Both the position numbers and the translations under genes were made by a program. A DNA stretch of 43,845 nucleotides from a virus: IMG/VR virus record IMGVR_UViG_3300005613_000125, positions 1 through 43,845 of that record, one strand, 5' to 3'. Shown piece after piece: positions 1-9,179 of this stretch (position 1 is the first letter of the stretch; every line of letters begins with the position of its first letter). The notes beneath the pieces are model-generated. The model saw nothing but the letters and a program-made list of their open reading frames with translations. It had not been told where the DNA came from and made no database searches.

Positions 1-397
1 AAATATCTATTCCCCAACTAGCATTTTTTGATCCTCCAAAAGGATGAGGACTAAATCCTATTGTAGCTCCACTAACCTCCCAAACACACCCTTCACACAT
101 CATATCTGTGCCGCACCAAATACTAGGATGACACCAAATAGGCTCATCGCAATCACTAGGTTCATAGCAAGTTATAACACAAACACTAGACTTTTCACTT
201 GGCCCAGGAATATCAGGAAAAGGAGACGTAGGAAAGCTAGGAAAAGGAGGCCAGTCTGGCCAAGGAAAATCAAAGTGCATTTTCCTATAATCCTCATCCA
301 GGTAGGGTTTTTCAAACTCACTCTCAGGTCTCATTGTTTGTTCCTTAAGAAACCTAACAGGAGCATTGAAAAAATCTACCAAAGATTGACCCCCCAT
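1..397 (-). CDS. Cysteine-rich virion protein, N-terminal part (runs off the left edge)
   Basis: The frame opens at ATG 397 and is still open at base 1. Bases 1-78 are identical to 43694-43771; joining 1 to 43693 gives an uninterrupted 373-residue protein ending at 42969, so this is the N-terminal third of the gene at the other end. It starts with a proline- and aromatic-rich stretch (about residues 40-65, PWPDWPPFPSFP), followed by a dense cysteine segment (CVITC, then IWCGTDMMCEGCVW). ATG 397 has no clear ribosome site; ATG 334 is preceded by AAGGA seven bases upstream and may be the true start. It lies directly after the gp10-like tail gene, which argues for a tail or tail-tip component (inference). 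No family recognised. Confidence 0.75.
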   Translation of the reverse strand, partial: MGGQSLVDFFNAPVRFLKEQTMRPESEFEKPYLDEDYRKMHFDFPWPDWPPFPSFPTSPFPDIPGPSEKSSVCVITCYEPSDCDEPIWCHPSIWCGTDMMCEGCVWEVSGATIGFSPHPFGGSKNASWGIDI

Positions 398-416
398 TAA
401 GTAAGGTCTTCTAGCT

Positions 417-2924
417 CTAGAACTCAATTTCCCCCCTCGCCTCAACCTGGTAAAGAAAACTCCACAATTCCATCTCAAGATCAGCGCTATTTAAAGCAAA
501 CTGTAGCTCAAAGCAACTACAATTTTCTTGACTTGTATCAACTCCATCAACACATAGACTATGATTTGCTACATTAAGATCAACTGCTGCAGGAACTTCT
601 AAATCTGTTCCAGCTGTAGCCATATTTTTATAGAAAGTTATTGTAATAGCAGTAGCTACTGCTCTTGCTTTTGCCTCTACCCACAGTTTCCTAAAGGTGA
701 AGCGAAACGTGGTAGCCTCTGGTTGTTTTGCAGAAATTGCTCTTGTCTTTATATTATGAGAAATAGCCACATCAGTATAATAAGGACTTTCTGCATTCTC
801 AGCCTTATCTGTAGTGTCATTTTCAAGTCTATAAACTGTCCCAACAGCATCTCCACCATAGGTATAATATCTATTATCTGTTCCCCTAAGAGATAAACCA
901 CAAATAAGATCAACATTTCTTTCCCAAGGAGGATACCACTCAGCTCTAATGTAGTTGTAGACAAGTTCACTTGTAGGAAGAAGAAGATGATACTCATTAT
1001 TAAGTGGGTCAACGAAAGATTGTCTATTGTTAATAGAAGCTGCCGCAATTGCAGTAGTATACTCTGTATTAAAATAGTGATCTACTGGCCCAGAAATCTT
1101 CTTAGGCTTCCTTCCATCAAGCACATAGACTCCATCTGTATCCTGCCATATTGCTATCGAAAGAGGTTCATCTGTTTTCATTGCAGGATAACCAGTTTCA
1201 ATCACCTGTGCACTCTTAGGACTAGCAAGTCCAATAGTGTCAGCAATCCTAAGTGTGCCAAAGGTTGTAGGAGAATAACCTTCCAAGAGCCAAACAGAAT
1301 TTTCTTTCCACACTATCAATTCATTATAGAAGCGAAGAGCACAAATAATTGGCTTCATGTCTCCAAAAGCCTTAGTATAGCCACTATCACTTCCGCTAAA
1401 ACAATCTGACTTCCCATTAGCACTATAACGAAGTCTATTAGGAAACTCAGGATTTCCCCACACAAAGAGTCTATCCTTAAATTCTATAACTCCCTTAACT
1501 GCAGGAAGAGCAGCTGGAAATGGAACAGTAGAAACAGTAAAGATTCTAACATCAGTGTCAGTGAGAGTTGCACTTATTGACAACCTATACCAATAACCAG
1601 GAATACTATCCCAATCAAATGATCTTCTCTTAGCAGTAACTGCTGCTGCATTAAACCAGACAACTCCAGTCTGAGCAAGAGAAGAGTCGTCAGAAACATC
1701 AAGAGTTTCATCAATAACACCAGAACCAGCAGTCCAACTAATTCCAGTCCACACCTCCAAATTATCAAATACAGAAGCCTCAGCTTGAGTGTAGCTAGGG
1801 ACTATTCCAAATCCAAATCCAGTGGCAGGTTCTATAGTCTTTATATAAATAAAGTCAACATCAGTTACCATTTCTCCAATCTGCATATACTGTGAGGTAG
1901 ATTCATTCAACACCTTTCCTGTGTTGTCTATATATTCTCCAGCACTTGCATCAAAGAATCTTATAGCTGCAGGATACTCATACACTCCACTCCATTTATT
2001 AGTCATATCTTGAGCAGCAAATATCACTTGACACTTAGTAATCCTAACCCCCGCTGTCATTGCTGCAGTAAAAGAAAACCTATACCAATACCCCATTATC
2101 CCACCAATAACTCTCATGGTATCAGCAGTTTGAACTGTCCAAGTAACTGTCCCTGTCTGCCCATGAGTTGTTCCTGCAGGAGCTATAGTTCCATCGTCCC
2201 AGGCAGCATCTCCAGTTCTACTATCCCAAGCACCTGCTTGCCAACTCTCTACGGTTAATACATTAGCAACATCGTTATCATAGGCAGCTGGGATAGTTAT
2301 TTTAATTGCACTTGCAATTTCTGGACTACAAACATAGTAGACATCATGTTCATCACTCCTTAGCATTGCATAGGTATCAGTTCTATCATCAGTTACTTCT
2401 CTCGTAAAATCTGCATAGGTGTCAGGAGTATCGTCATTAGCTATATCAAAGTGAGCCACAAAGCCGCTACAAAAAGGAAGATCTCCTCCCCATACTGTCG
2501 GAGGTCCACTTCCATCAGCATAGAAGAAATGTTCATCTACCATTGTAGAAAACCCAGGTACAGTTTCTGAAAGGCCAGCTAGAAGACTTGTTCCAAAAGT
2601 AGTTCCACCTGCAGCTGGAGGATCATTAGTAGCATCATACAACCTACAGTCATCTTCTGGATAACCAATTTGAGCAAGAAAGTGATAATCATCATTTCTT
2701 GGATGGGTGTACTGGTGAAGAGAAAGTATACTTGCAGTTGGAGCAGAACTATGAACAGCAGTAGTATTATGCACACTACAGCCCTTCCTAGGCTTCCACC
2801 CTCCGCCACTTCCTACCTTCCTAACATTAAGTCCTCCACTTATACTACCAACAGGTAGGAGTGTCGATGGAGTAATTCCATCGTAGCTTCCCTTAAATAC
2901 CTCTTTAAACATCTGGAGACTCAT
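417..2924 (-). CDS. Tail stabilisation / nozzle protein, P22 gp10-like
   Basis: An 835-residue beta-rich protein with recurring aromatic motifs such as GYWYRFSF and GYWYRLSI, and a central segment FKDRLFVWGNPEFPNRL followed by an RYSANGK-type stretch. That segment resembles the propeller-forming plugging/stabilisation proteins of short-tailed phages (P22 gp10, and functionally T7 gp12). It follows the adaptor gene with overlapping stop/start codons at 2924, the order expected for portal-adaptor-nozzle assembly. The role would be a hexameric tube below the portal that holds DNA in. The assignment rests on the motif pattern and position, not on a close match I can name. Confidence 0.65.
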   Translation of the reverse strand: MSLQMFKEVFKGSYDGITPSTLLPVGSISGGLNVRKVGSGGGWKPRKGCSVHNTTAVHSSAPTASILSLHQYTHPRNDDYHFLAQIGYPEDDCRLYDATNDPPAAGGTTFGTSLLAGLSETVPGFSTMVDEHFFYADGSGPPTVWGGDLPFCSGFVAHFDIANDDTPDTYADFTREVTDDRTDTYAMLRSDEHDVYYVCSPEIASAIKITIPAAYDNDVANVLTVESWQAGAWDSRTGDAAWDDGTIAPAGTTHGQTGTVTWTVQTADTMRVIGGIMGYWYRFSFTAAMTAGVRITKCQVIFAAQDMTNKWSGVYEYPAAIRFFDASAGEYIDNTGKVLNESTSQYMQIGEMVTDVDFIYIKTIEPATGFGFGIVPSYTQAEASVFDNLEVWTGISWTAGSGVIDETLDVSDDSSLAQTGVVWFNAAAVTAKRRSFDWDSIPGYWYRLSISATLTDTDVRIFTVSTVPFPAALPAVKGVIEFKDRLFVWGNPEFPNRLRYSANGKSDCFSGSDSGYTKAFGDMKPIICALRFYNELIVWKENSVWLLEGYSPTTFGTLRIADTIGLASPKSAQVIETGYPAMKTDEPLSIAIWQDTDGVYVLDGRKPKKISGPVDHYFNTEYTTAIAAASINNRQSFVDPLNNEYHLLLPTSELVYNYIRAEWYPPWERNVDLICGLSLRGTDNRYYTYGGDAVGTVYRLENDTTDKAENAESPYYTDVAISHNIKTRAISAKQPEATTFRFTFRKLWVEAKARAVATAITITFYKNMATAGTDLEVPAAVDLNVANHSLCVDGVDTSQENCSCFELQFALNSADLEMELWSFLYQVEARGEIEF

Positions 2925-3766
2925 TAAATGCCCTCCTCAGTGATCTCCACCCTACTATGACCTTTAATCCTAGTCTCCAACCACCCAATCAACTCTTTCC
3001 TCATACTTTTTCTTTCATTAACATAATAAGTAAAAACCTTCTCATCAATATTACTTGAAGGTTTAGTAATAGCAAGTAAGGTTGCCTCCATAACAATAAG
3101 TGGATGAGTTTCTTCCGGAAGAAGAGATATTGTCCCAAACTCGCTATCATCATCATAAGTTCCAGTTACAGTAGCTACTCTCGTAGCTCCATCATAATCA
3201 CTTATGCTATCTCCCACTGTCCCTGCTCCAGTTCCAGCCTCCACCTCTACAGCCACATCATTATAGTAGTCATCTACTCTTTTTGTATTAGCATTATCAG
3301 GAAGAGTAAGAGAAGTTGCTGCTCCTGCAGCTGCAGTTCCAGTAACCAAATCTGGAACTCTCTGGTCGTACCACAAAGTTACTCCAGTTACATAGGAAGC
3401 TTGATTAACTACAAGAGTATTCCTTTCCGGATAAGCCTCTATTGCCCCAGTCCAATCTAGACTTACTCCAAGAGTCCTTGACACCCTCCTTGTTCTTACA
3501 TTACCAAGCCAAGAAATAGGTTTTCCACTAGAGGTCTCCTCCAAGTAAACTGGTTTTGAACAATCCTGTGGAAGAGTAATCACACTTGCTACTGGAGTTA
3601 AGTCAACATTCTTCTCTAACCAAGGCCCAGGATAACTACCTACAAGAACACCCACCTTCCTTTGCGCCACATTTAGCCTTCTCACAAGATTAATGTCACT
3701 CCAATGAGAAGCTGAGGCTTCACCAACTTGATCCCTTAGCAACTCCAACATACTATAAGCATTCAT
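2924..3766 (-). CDS. Head-to-tail adaptor protein (DUF6682-like)
   Basis: 280 residues. The N-terminus, a helix with LLRDQVGEASASHWSDINLV then RRLNVAQRKV, matches the opening of phage adaptor/connector proteins in which 'W-sD-x-x-L-x-R-L-N-x-A-Q-R' recurs. The middle is beta-rich and the C-terminus is helical (residues about 225-275). These proteins form a ring under the portal and receive the tail nozzle. The start ATG 3766 has the site GGAGAGGG, and that GGAG is the left flank (CTCC on the plus strand) of the palindromic repeat at 3775-3805. Confidence 0.65.
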   Translation of the reverse strand: MNAYSMLELLRDQVGEASASHWSDINLVRRLNVAQRKVGVLVGSYPGPWLEKNVDLTPVASVITLPQDCSKPVYLEETSSGKPISWLGNVRTRRVSRTLGVSLDWTGAIEAYPERNTLVVNQASYVTGVTLWYDQRVPDLVTGTAAAGAATSLTLPDNANTKRVDDYYNDVAVEVEAGTGAGTVGDSISDYDGATRVATVTGTYDDDSEFGTISLLPEETHPLIVMEATLLAITKPSSNIDEKVFTYYVNERKSMRKELIGWLETRIKGHSRVEITEEGI

Positions 3767-3774
3767 CTTACCCT

Positions 3775-3805
3775 CTCCATTGATTCATTTTTTGAATCAA
3801 TCTAG
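3775..3805. repeat. Dispersed palindrome copy 1
   Basis: Arms ATTGATTCA and TGAATCAAT around a TTTTT centre, with flanks CTCC and CTAG. On the minus strand it starts with the TAG stop of the upstream 93-residue gene and runs straight into the GGAG ribosome site of the adaptor gene. Confidence 0.95.
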
Positions 3806-4083
3806 TACCTAATTGAATAGTCTTTAGGAACATCTCTTTCTGGAAAATCCATCCCCTCCAATTCCCTCAGTGGCTCTTTTGGCATACCTTCAGCAAGTCC
3901 AGCTATTCCACCCTGGAGGGATTGCCACATATCCCTTAGAGATTCAAACTTCCTCTTCTCTACCTCTGTCCCAAGACGAAGCATTATCTCGACTCTTTTA
4001 AGCTTACGATAATTCCCGAGCATCTTCTTCATCTCAGGAGTTATCCTATAACCCTCTACTTTCTCTCCCTTAACATCAGCCAT
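3802..4083 (-). CDS. Small virion-region protein, unknown
   Basis: 93 residues, basic and helical in the first two thirds (EMKKMLGNYRKLKRVEIMLR), ending in an acidic/proline tail. It overlaps the upstream 168-residue gene by 8 bases, so the two are probably translationally coupled. Its TAG stop is the first base triplet of palindrome copy 1. No family recognised. Position between the coat and adaptor genes suggests a head-completion or assembly role, but nothing in the sequence proves it. Confidence 0.7.
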   Translation of the reverse strand: MADVKGEKVEGYRITPEMKKMLGNYRKLKRVEIMLRLGTEVEKRKFESLRDMWQSLQGGIAGLAEGMPKEPLRELEGMDFPERDVPKDYSIRY

Positions 4084-4582
4084 TTGCTATTGCCCTCCTT
4101 AATTTGACTTCTCTACTTGGCCCCTTTAACACTATACTCCCAGGAAGAAATCTCTTTGGAATACTTTTCCTTAGTCCTCTAGTAAACCAAGCAACTTCGA
4201 CTCTCCTACTCTCAAACCAATTCTCCATCTCCTTTACCTTAGCTCTTTGGAGATTATCATCCATAGCGTCAAAGTAGTCACAAATCTCCTTTGTAGAGTA
4301 CCTTGTAAGATCTCCAGCCTGGAGCTTAAGAAGAATATCTGCACCGAGTTCCCTAAAACTCCTTCCTTTTGTTTGCACAGTCATAACGTGGGTAGCCCTT
4401 CTACTCCCAAGCTTTTTCACTCTCTTTCCTTGTCCTGGAAATCTCCAAATCTCCCACTTAGAGCCATTCCAAACTACATCAAGCTCACGATCAAGAGCCT
4501 GGAGTTGCTTCTTAAAACCGACATCTGCAACCATAACTGCATCATTAGTCTTACGATAATCCTTAAATTTTAATTTTCCCAT
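4076..4582 (-). CDS. Conserved-type hypothetical protein in head module
   Basis: 168 residues, basic, containing a compact segment DVVWNGSKWEIWRFPGQGKR that looks like a small beta sheet, followed by helices. It overlaps both neighbours (20 bases upstream, 8 bases downstream), so it belongs to a coupled block of three genes between the zinc protein and the adaptor. Function not recognised; no transmembrane segment or catalytic motif is visible. Confidence 0.7.
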   Translation of the reverse strand: MGKLKFKDYRKTNDAVMVADVGFKKQLQALDRELDVVWNGSKWEIWRFPGQGKRVKKLGSRRATHVMTVQTKGRSFRELGADILLKLQAGDLTRYSTKEICDYFDAMDDNLQRAKVKEMENWFESRRVEVAWFTRGLRKSIPKRFLPGSIVLKGPSREVKLRRAIANG

Positions 4583-5360
4583 TCCACAATTCTCCTTCAG
4601 CTTTCTCTTTAATCTCTGGTACTACATCATGGTAGGTAACTGTAGGCACAGCCTCCATACTCTGTGGATAACGCCTAATGTATTCTCTGGCTGTCTTGTC
4701 TCCGCTTCTATGAGCATATTCTATCCAAAATCTTCTAACGTGAGTCTTGATCCAACTAGGCTGCTTTGCATCCCCTAAGTCATTTATAACTATAGTAGAA
4801 TCGAGTAAATCCTCTAGCATTCTACTTCGTGGAGTTATAGTCCATTCACTACTGGGACCAAACTTATTCTCAAACTCTGTACATCCTCTCTTCAGAATGA
4901 CTGGAACATCTAGACTCAAGGCTCCTCTAACTTTCCTTCTTATTTTCTTATACAACTCTCTAGCCCCTTCCAAATCATTCATAGGACAATACCAAAAGCC
5001 CAGATAAATCCCTTTATAAGTCCCCTCAGGTCTCAGATCTACTCCTACCTTTCCGGGCAACCTCATCTGAGAATGTAACTCATCTAGCTGAAAGAGTTGC
5101 TTTAAATTCTTTGGCCTTGCTACAACCTTCCAACATCCTAGACACTTTCTAGGAAGTATACCAAATTTCAAAAAGTAGGTCTTTATCCACCTACTACAAT
5201 CCCTATCACTTGGCTTCCCATGATGAATCCAAGGAGTGTCAGGATTATACTGTTGGAAGTTATAAACTATCTTGTCCCCAACTCCCTTTGCCCATCCCCT
5301 CTTCAAGTCCTCAATCACATAAGGGGCAAAATCAATCGCTACCAAATCTTCATACTTCAT
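4563..5360 (-). CDS. Hypothetical protein with CxxC motif
   Basis: 265 residues. It carries a C-G-x-CW type pair (RKCLGCWKVV, about residues 72-80) that could hold zinc with the earlier RDCSRW cysteine, then a mixed alpha/beta region (KGIYLGFWYCPMNDLEGAREL) and a long basic helix (YKKIRRKVRG). The C-terminus is lysine- and glutamate-rich. It sits downstream of palindrome copy 2 and upstream of the 168-residue gene, with which it overlaps. No family assignment is possible from sequence alone. Confidence 0.7.
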   Translation of the reverse strand: MKYEDLVAIDFAPYVIEDLKRGWAKGVGDKIVYNFQQYNPDTPWIHHGKPSDRDCSRWIKTYFLKFGILPRKCLGCWKVVARPKNLKQLFQLDELHSQMRLPGKVGVDLRPEGTYKGIYLGFWYCPMNDLEGARELYKKIRRKVRGALSLDVPVILKRGCTEFENKFGPSSEWTITPRSRMLEDLLDSTIVINDLGDAKQPSWIKTHVRRFWIEYAHRSGDKTAREYIRRYPQSMEAVPTVTYHDVVPEIKEKAEGELWNGKIKI

Positions 5361-5441
5361 CTCTAGTCTCCTTCTTTTGTTTTTGGAGAGAAGAAGAGGA
5401 AAGAAGGTTAACCCCTTCTTCTACTCCAAGGTGCACCCAAC

Positions 5442-5472
5442 CTACATTAATTCAAAAAATGAATCAATGTAG
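5442..5472. repeat. Dispersed palindrome copy 2
   Basis: Arms ATTAATTCA and TGAATCAAT around AAAAA, flanks CTAC and GTAG, giving 13-base arms with a single mismatch (A for G in the left arm). It is the intercistronic copy in which the outer four bases are also fully complementary. Confidence 0.95.
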
Positions 5473-5482
5473 TTCCTCCAGC

Positions 5483-5644
5483 CTACTTCCCCCTTCCTTC
5501 TACTTTCACTTTAGGTTTAGCTTTTTCTGCTTCTCTTTCCTTACACCTACAAGGCCTTGTCCAGTCAGCATGGCCACTATCATCCATTATGGGACGTTCA
5601 TAGACTCCGCAATCTGGGCATTTTTCCCATTTTATTCTTTTCAT
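5483..5644 (-). CDS. 53-residue zinc-finger-type protein
   Basis: A short frame with ATG at 5644 and TAG at 5483, preceded by a strong site GGGGAGG. It has CPDC (residues 9-12) and CRC (residues 32-34), a plausible four-cysteine zinc knuckle, followed by a lysine-rich tail. It lies between the beta-helix protein and palindrome copy 2. Role unknown; small zinc proteins are frequent in this genome. Confidence 0.7.
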   Translation of the reverse strand: MKRIKWEKCPDCGVYERPIMDDSGHADWTRPCRCKEREAEKAKPKVKVEGRGK

Positions 5645-5659
5645 CTTCACAACCTCCCC

Positions 5660-6583
5660 TTAGCCGTTGGCTATTACAAGTTCAGTAAGATAATTAAGCC
5701 CCAAAGCCTCAACGCCTATATCAGTAAATGGATTAGCATTAAAGTTAATGTTATGATTTCCATCAATCATCAAGTCGCCACCTACTAGTGCTCCTGCACA
5801 CTTAATGGCATTTGAAGTAGTTTCAGTTGCACTCTGTTCCATTCCCCAGAATTTATTATCACAAATAGCACCACGAATATAGGCTTCATCTACAACATTA
5901 ATTCCAGCTATATTTGCAGAGGTACCCTGCACACAAAAGGTGTTATCTCTGATTGTAGAACGTGTCGCGTGAACCCACTCAATCATACCAGCAGTAGCAC
6001 TTGTATGATCGCCACCGCAGTAAAGCCAGTTGTTTTCAATCAATGTATACTGTGCTTCAACGCCAGAGGCTCCCATTACAATGTGTGTTGGGCCTGGTGA
6101 ACCTTCAATAGCATAGAAGGTATTATCATGAATCCAGGTTCCCTTGCACTCCGTTGTCTCTCCGATTGAGATACCTACTCCATCTGCTGAGTCATAAGGT
6201 ATAATCCTACCAAACCCTGCAACTTCAACACCATGAGCAGCATCAATAGTAATAACAGGAACTTCGCTTCCAGCATATTGCCAAAGTGCAGTACCCTCAA
6301 GAGCATGAAAATTTCCAAGACAAGCAGCCCGTAACCTCAGGTAATCTTGAGTAATATCAATAGTTGCAATTTCAGTATATTCTCCAGGCCAAACAAGAAC
6401 ATCAAAGTAGTCCTCAGCCACAGCCATTGCCTCTAGAACAGTATGAAACAAATGTCCTCTTGGGATATTGTTATACAAGTAGTCAGCATTAGCTGCATCA
6501 GGCTTACACACATGAAGTGTTTCTCGAGGAATCTGTCCCAAACCACTCCTTAGTGTAGGATCTAAATTTTTTCTTTTTATCAT
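5660..6583 (-). CDS. Right-handed beta-helix virion protein
   Basis: 307 residues starting at ATG 6583, which has a GGAG site; a longer frame to 6616 lacks one. The body shows the repeating short beta rungs of parallel beta-helix (pectate-lyase-like) proteins: VITIDAAHGVEV, IHDNTFYAIEG, TLIENNWLYCGG, STIRDNTFCVQG, GAICDNKFWGME, LMIDGNHNINF. Such folds are used in tailspikes and in capsid decoration or head fibres. Here the gene directly follows the coat gene rather than the tail genes, which favours a head-surface or fibre role (inference). No catalytic residues can be assigned. Confidence 0.7.
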   Translation of the reverse strand: MIKRKNLDPTLRSGLGQIPRETLHVCKPDAANADYLYNNIPRGHLFHTVLEAMAVAEDYFDVLVWPGEYTEIATIDITQDYLRLRAACLGNFHALEGTALWQYAGSEVPVITIDAAHGVEVAGFGRIIPYDSADGVGISIGETTECKGTWIHDNTFYAIEGSPGPTHIVMGASGVEAQYTLIENNWLYCGGDHTSATAGMIEWVHATRSTIRDNTFCVQGTSANIAGINVVDEAYIRGAICDNKFWGMEQSATETTSNAIKCAGALVGGDLMIDGNHNINFNANPFTDIGVEALGLNYLTELVIANG

Positions 6584-6653
6584 CTTTTTCTCCTCATAGT
6601 TTGCCCCTCCCCTCAAAATAGAAGGGAGGATACTATTTTTAAAAGATTAACTT

Positions 6654-8021
6654 CTAGAGAGTATAAGCAAGGTCACAAATAACACCCTGAGAATTCCTTC
6701 TCTTACACCCAAACTCCGCATACCTGAACAACACTGCTTCATAGGCATCATAGTTACTTACCCTACTCAACACTGCCCCATCCTTGTTCATCCAGTCATA
6801 ATCACTCATACGGTAGATAGCCAAATCTTTCGTAGTAAGGAAATAAATCTCCCCATCAATAGCATCATTATCTACCGTAAAGGGAATACCATTGTAGTCA
6901 ATGGCCTTCCAACCTCCGTCAAGAGTCATAGTATTCACATACCTCCGATCTGCTCTACAGAGGTCTGTGTACTCCCTACGAAGGGCTCTAGTAGTTAAAA
7001 TCAAATCTGGCCCATAGTCCTTACCAGCCTTCTCTTCCACATCATCAAACATCTTATCCATTAAGTTAAGAGTAAGTGCTCTCTGACCAGCATATCTTCC
7101 ACTAGCATGAGTATCTACATTAGCCTGGAACCACGTATAGGTACCAGCGGCAATCCCTTGAAGAGGATCATTCACTGTCAATCCATCGTAGGTACCATTG
7201 TTAAAGCTAACGTCATCTAAATCAGTATCAGTAACAATCCCCCTGAGACCCATCATCTCCTTTCTATTCACTCCTGCTGCCAACGAGTCTGCTCCGAGAG
7301 AAGCTACTGAGTTATTAAACCTCACATAAAAAGTACCTGCAGCTTCACTTACCGCAGCATTAGTACAAGTAAGAGTATCATAGTCATCCTCAGTTGTCAC
7401 TATTGCACTTGGAGCAATATCCGTTGCATCTACTACATAAGTTCCAGTAGTAGCACTCGAGATTGTTGCCACTACAGGAGTAAGTGGATCAGCAACTTGC
7501 ATGTACTTAGATCCAAAAGTACTACCAAAGCCATCTCCACCTCCACTGTTCCCCCTATATTTCTTTTGAAGGGTAATAGTAACATCAGTTCCATCTCTCC
7601 ACCTGGCCAAAACTCCATGACCAGCACCCCAGAGTTGCCTATTATTCTCTATCTTGAAATCTCTAGTAAGACCCTGGATTTCAGTATCCAACGCTTTCGC
7701 ATAGGCACCTCTTTCATCCCTTGTAGCTGCGATAGTAGGCCCAGTTACCTGAAGTCTACCATAGTTATACTGCATAGGAACTGTGGCTTGTATATGTTTC
7801 TGATAGTTTGCAGCAGGAAGGGCTTCTCCATCACCTCTAGCACTAATTCCTGTAGTCCTCCCGTAATGCATTTCTATCTTCGCATTTGTCCCACTAACAT
7901 CTTCCTCATTCACATCAATTAAGTCACTCAAGATAGTAGAATGATTCAACTGTTCTTGAATAGCAGGAAGATAAAACGTTTTCAAAACCTCATCATACGT
8001 ACTCAATGTTACACTTGCCAT
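6654..8021 (-). CDS. Major capsid protein
   Basis: 455 residues, immediately downstream of the scaffold gene. The start (TLSTYDEVLKTFYLPAIQEQLNHSTILSDLI) and the following IEMHYGRTTGISARGDGEAL segment are typical of the phage coat family that begins with an N-terminal helix and a GR-x-x-G loop. The C-terminal part (LILTTRALRREYTDL, then DGGWKAIDYNGIPFTVD) matches the A-domain of HK97-fold coat proteins. It builds the capsid shell. The ribosome site AGGAGGAAA lies just upstream of ATG 8021. Confidence 0.9.
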   Translation of the reverse strand: MASVTLSTYDEVLKTFYLPAIQEQLNHSTILSDLIDVNEEDVSGTNAKIEMHYGRTTGISARGDGEALPAANYQKHIQATVPMQYNYGRLQVTGPTIAATRDERGAYAKALDTEIQGLTRDFKIENNRQLWGAGHGVLARWRDGTDVTITLQKKYRGNSGGGDGFGSTFGSKYMQVADPLTPVVATISSATTGTYVVDATDIAPSAIVTTEDDYDTLTCTNAAVSEAAGTFYVRFNNSVASLGADSLAAGVNRKEMMGLRGIVTDTDLDDVSFNNGTYDGLTVNDPLQGIAAGTYTWFQANVDTHASGRYAGQRALTLNLMDKMFDDVEEKAGKDYGPDLILTTRALRREYTDLCRADRRYVNTMTLDGGWKAIDYNGIPFTVDNDAIDGEIYFLTTKDLAIYRMSDYDWMNKDGAVLSRVSNYDAYEAVLFRYAEFGCKRRNSQGVICDLAYTL

Positions 8022-8038
8022 TCAGGTTTCCTCCTAGA

Positions 8039-8887
8039 CTAGGAGCTAGATACATTTTCTATAAATTCCATAGAAGCTTGCCTTGGGGAAACTACATCTT
8101 TATCTCCCTTTTTAGCATCAAAGGAAAATTTCTTTCCTTTAAAAAGGACTCCTGCTCCACCTTTAGCATCCTGCTCCTTAATCTTATTCTCATCAAAGTT
8201 TTTTAAATCAATACCAAACTCTTTTGCATGAGCCTCTCTCAAAGCACCAAGTTCAGCTGTCTTCACATTAGCAAGGGCCTCTGCGTGATCCCATAGGGTT
8301 TTAGTCCTATCATTCATAGCACTGCCAAAGACCTGAGAAACATCACTAGGCTTTAACACCGGAAACTTACTCATAACTTTTTCTTGAAGATTCATCCTAA
8401 TCATATCTCCCTGTGTTTTATCCACAGCAGAAACACGATCCGCAAGCTTCTTCACTTCGTTGAGTTGAGGCTCAAGAGCTTTTGCTACAATACTCGCAAT
8501 CTTGTCAGCTCCCTTCAGTCCCTTTTCCTCCTCAACTGGTAAATTAAAAAGCTTAGCCAAGTCATCCTCATCATTCCCTTTAGCTAGAGGAGTTTCCTTT
8601 TTAGCAATCTTATTTCCCTTTTCATCAATAATACCATCTTTAATTAACTGATTCATGACGCCAAAAACTCCCTCTGCTTGAGCAATATAGGTTTCTACAT
8701 CTACCCCATACTTCTCCGCCGCAGCTATAACCCCCGCAACCTCTTGCGCCTTTTTAGTTGCAGTTGCTCCCTGGTTAATAAGGTTTTGAATATCCTCTGC
8801 AGAATATTCCTTTCCCTCAACTTCGATTTTTCCAGCAACATTACCCTCATCTGGGTTGCTGCTATCATCAATCTTTTTTACTGCCAT
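8039..8887 (-). CDS. Capsid scaffolding protein
   Basis: 282 residues, highly charged and mostly helical, with an acidic N-terminal half and a lysine-rich C-terminal half (KGKKFSFDAKKGDKDVVS), the usual form of a scaffold that binds coat protein through a basic C-terminus. The position between portal and coat genes is diagnostic in short-tailed phages. It overlaps the upstream 102-residue gene by 20 bases. No protease domain is present, so it probably exits or is recycled intact. Confidence 0.85.
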   Translation of the reverse strand: MAVKKIDDSSNPDEGNVAGKIEVEGKEYSAEDIQNLINQGATATKKAQEVAGVIAAAEKYGVDVETYIAQAEGVFGVMNQLIKDGIIDEKGNKIAKKETPLAKGNDEDDLAKLFNLPVEEEKGLKGADKIASIVAKALEPQLNEVKKLADRVSAVDKTQGDMIRMNLQEKVMSKFPVLKPSDVSQVFGSAMNDRTKTLWDHAEALANVKTAELGALREAHAKEFGIDLKNFDENKIKEQDAKGGAGVLFKGKKFSFDAKKGDKDVVSPRQASMEFIENVSSS

Positions 8888-9176
8888 TTTTCTTCTCCTC
8901 TTTAGCTGTTACCGGAAGAATAATATGCATACTATCAAGGCCTCCGGCTCCCCTATAGTAATCAACAAACATAGGTATCATCCATTCAAATTTAACTCCC
9001 CTAAATCTATTTAAATGCCTCTGTGCTTCAATAGAAAAATTCTCTATACTTCTCCTATCCATCACTTCAATTTCCTCTTGTGTTTCTTCCCAAGCTTCCC
9101 TAGCCCTATGTATATGAAGAACAAACCTATTCCACTTTTTCATAGCTAGATATTTTTCCTTCTTTTCCTCAGCCAT
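8868..9176 (-). CDS. Small protein between portal and scaffold
   Basis: 102 residues, charged ends and a central helix rich in E and R (RAREAWEETQEEIEVMDRR) followed by FRGVKFEWMIPMFVDYYRGAGG. The start lies just after the portal stop and the end overlaps the scaffold start, so it is coupled to both. Unknown; a morphogenesis co-factor is plausible from position only. Confidence 0.75.
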   Translation of the reverse strand: MAEEKKEKYLAMKKWNRFVLHIHRAREAWEETQEEIEVMDRRSIENFSIEAQRHLNRFRGVKFEWMIPMFVDYYRGAGGLDSMHIILPVTAKEEKKNGSKKD

Positions 9177-9179
9177 TTT

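Noticed and set aside
5210-5788. Long plus-strand frame within the late unit
   Set aside because: Crosses two minus-strand genes, a palindrome and a gene junction; composition is that of an antisense shadow.
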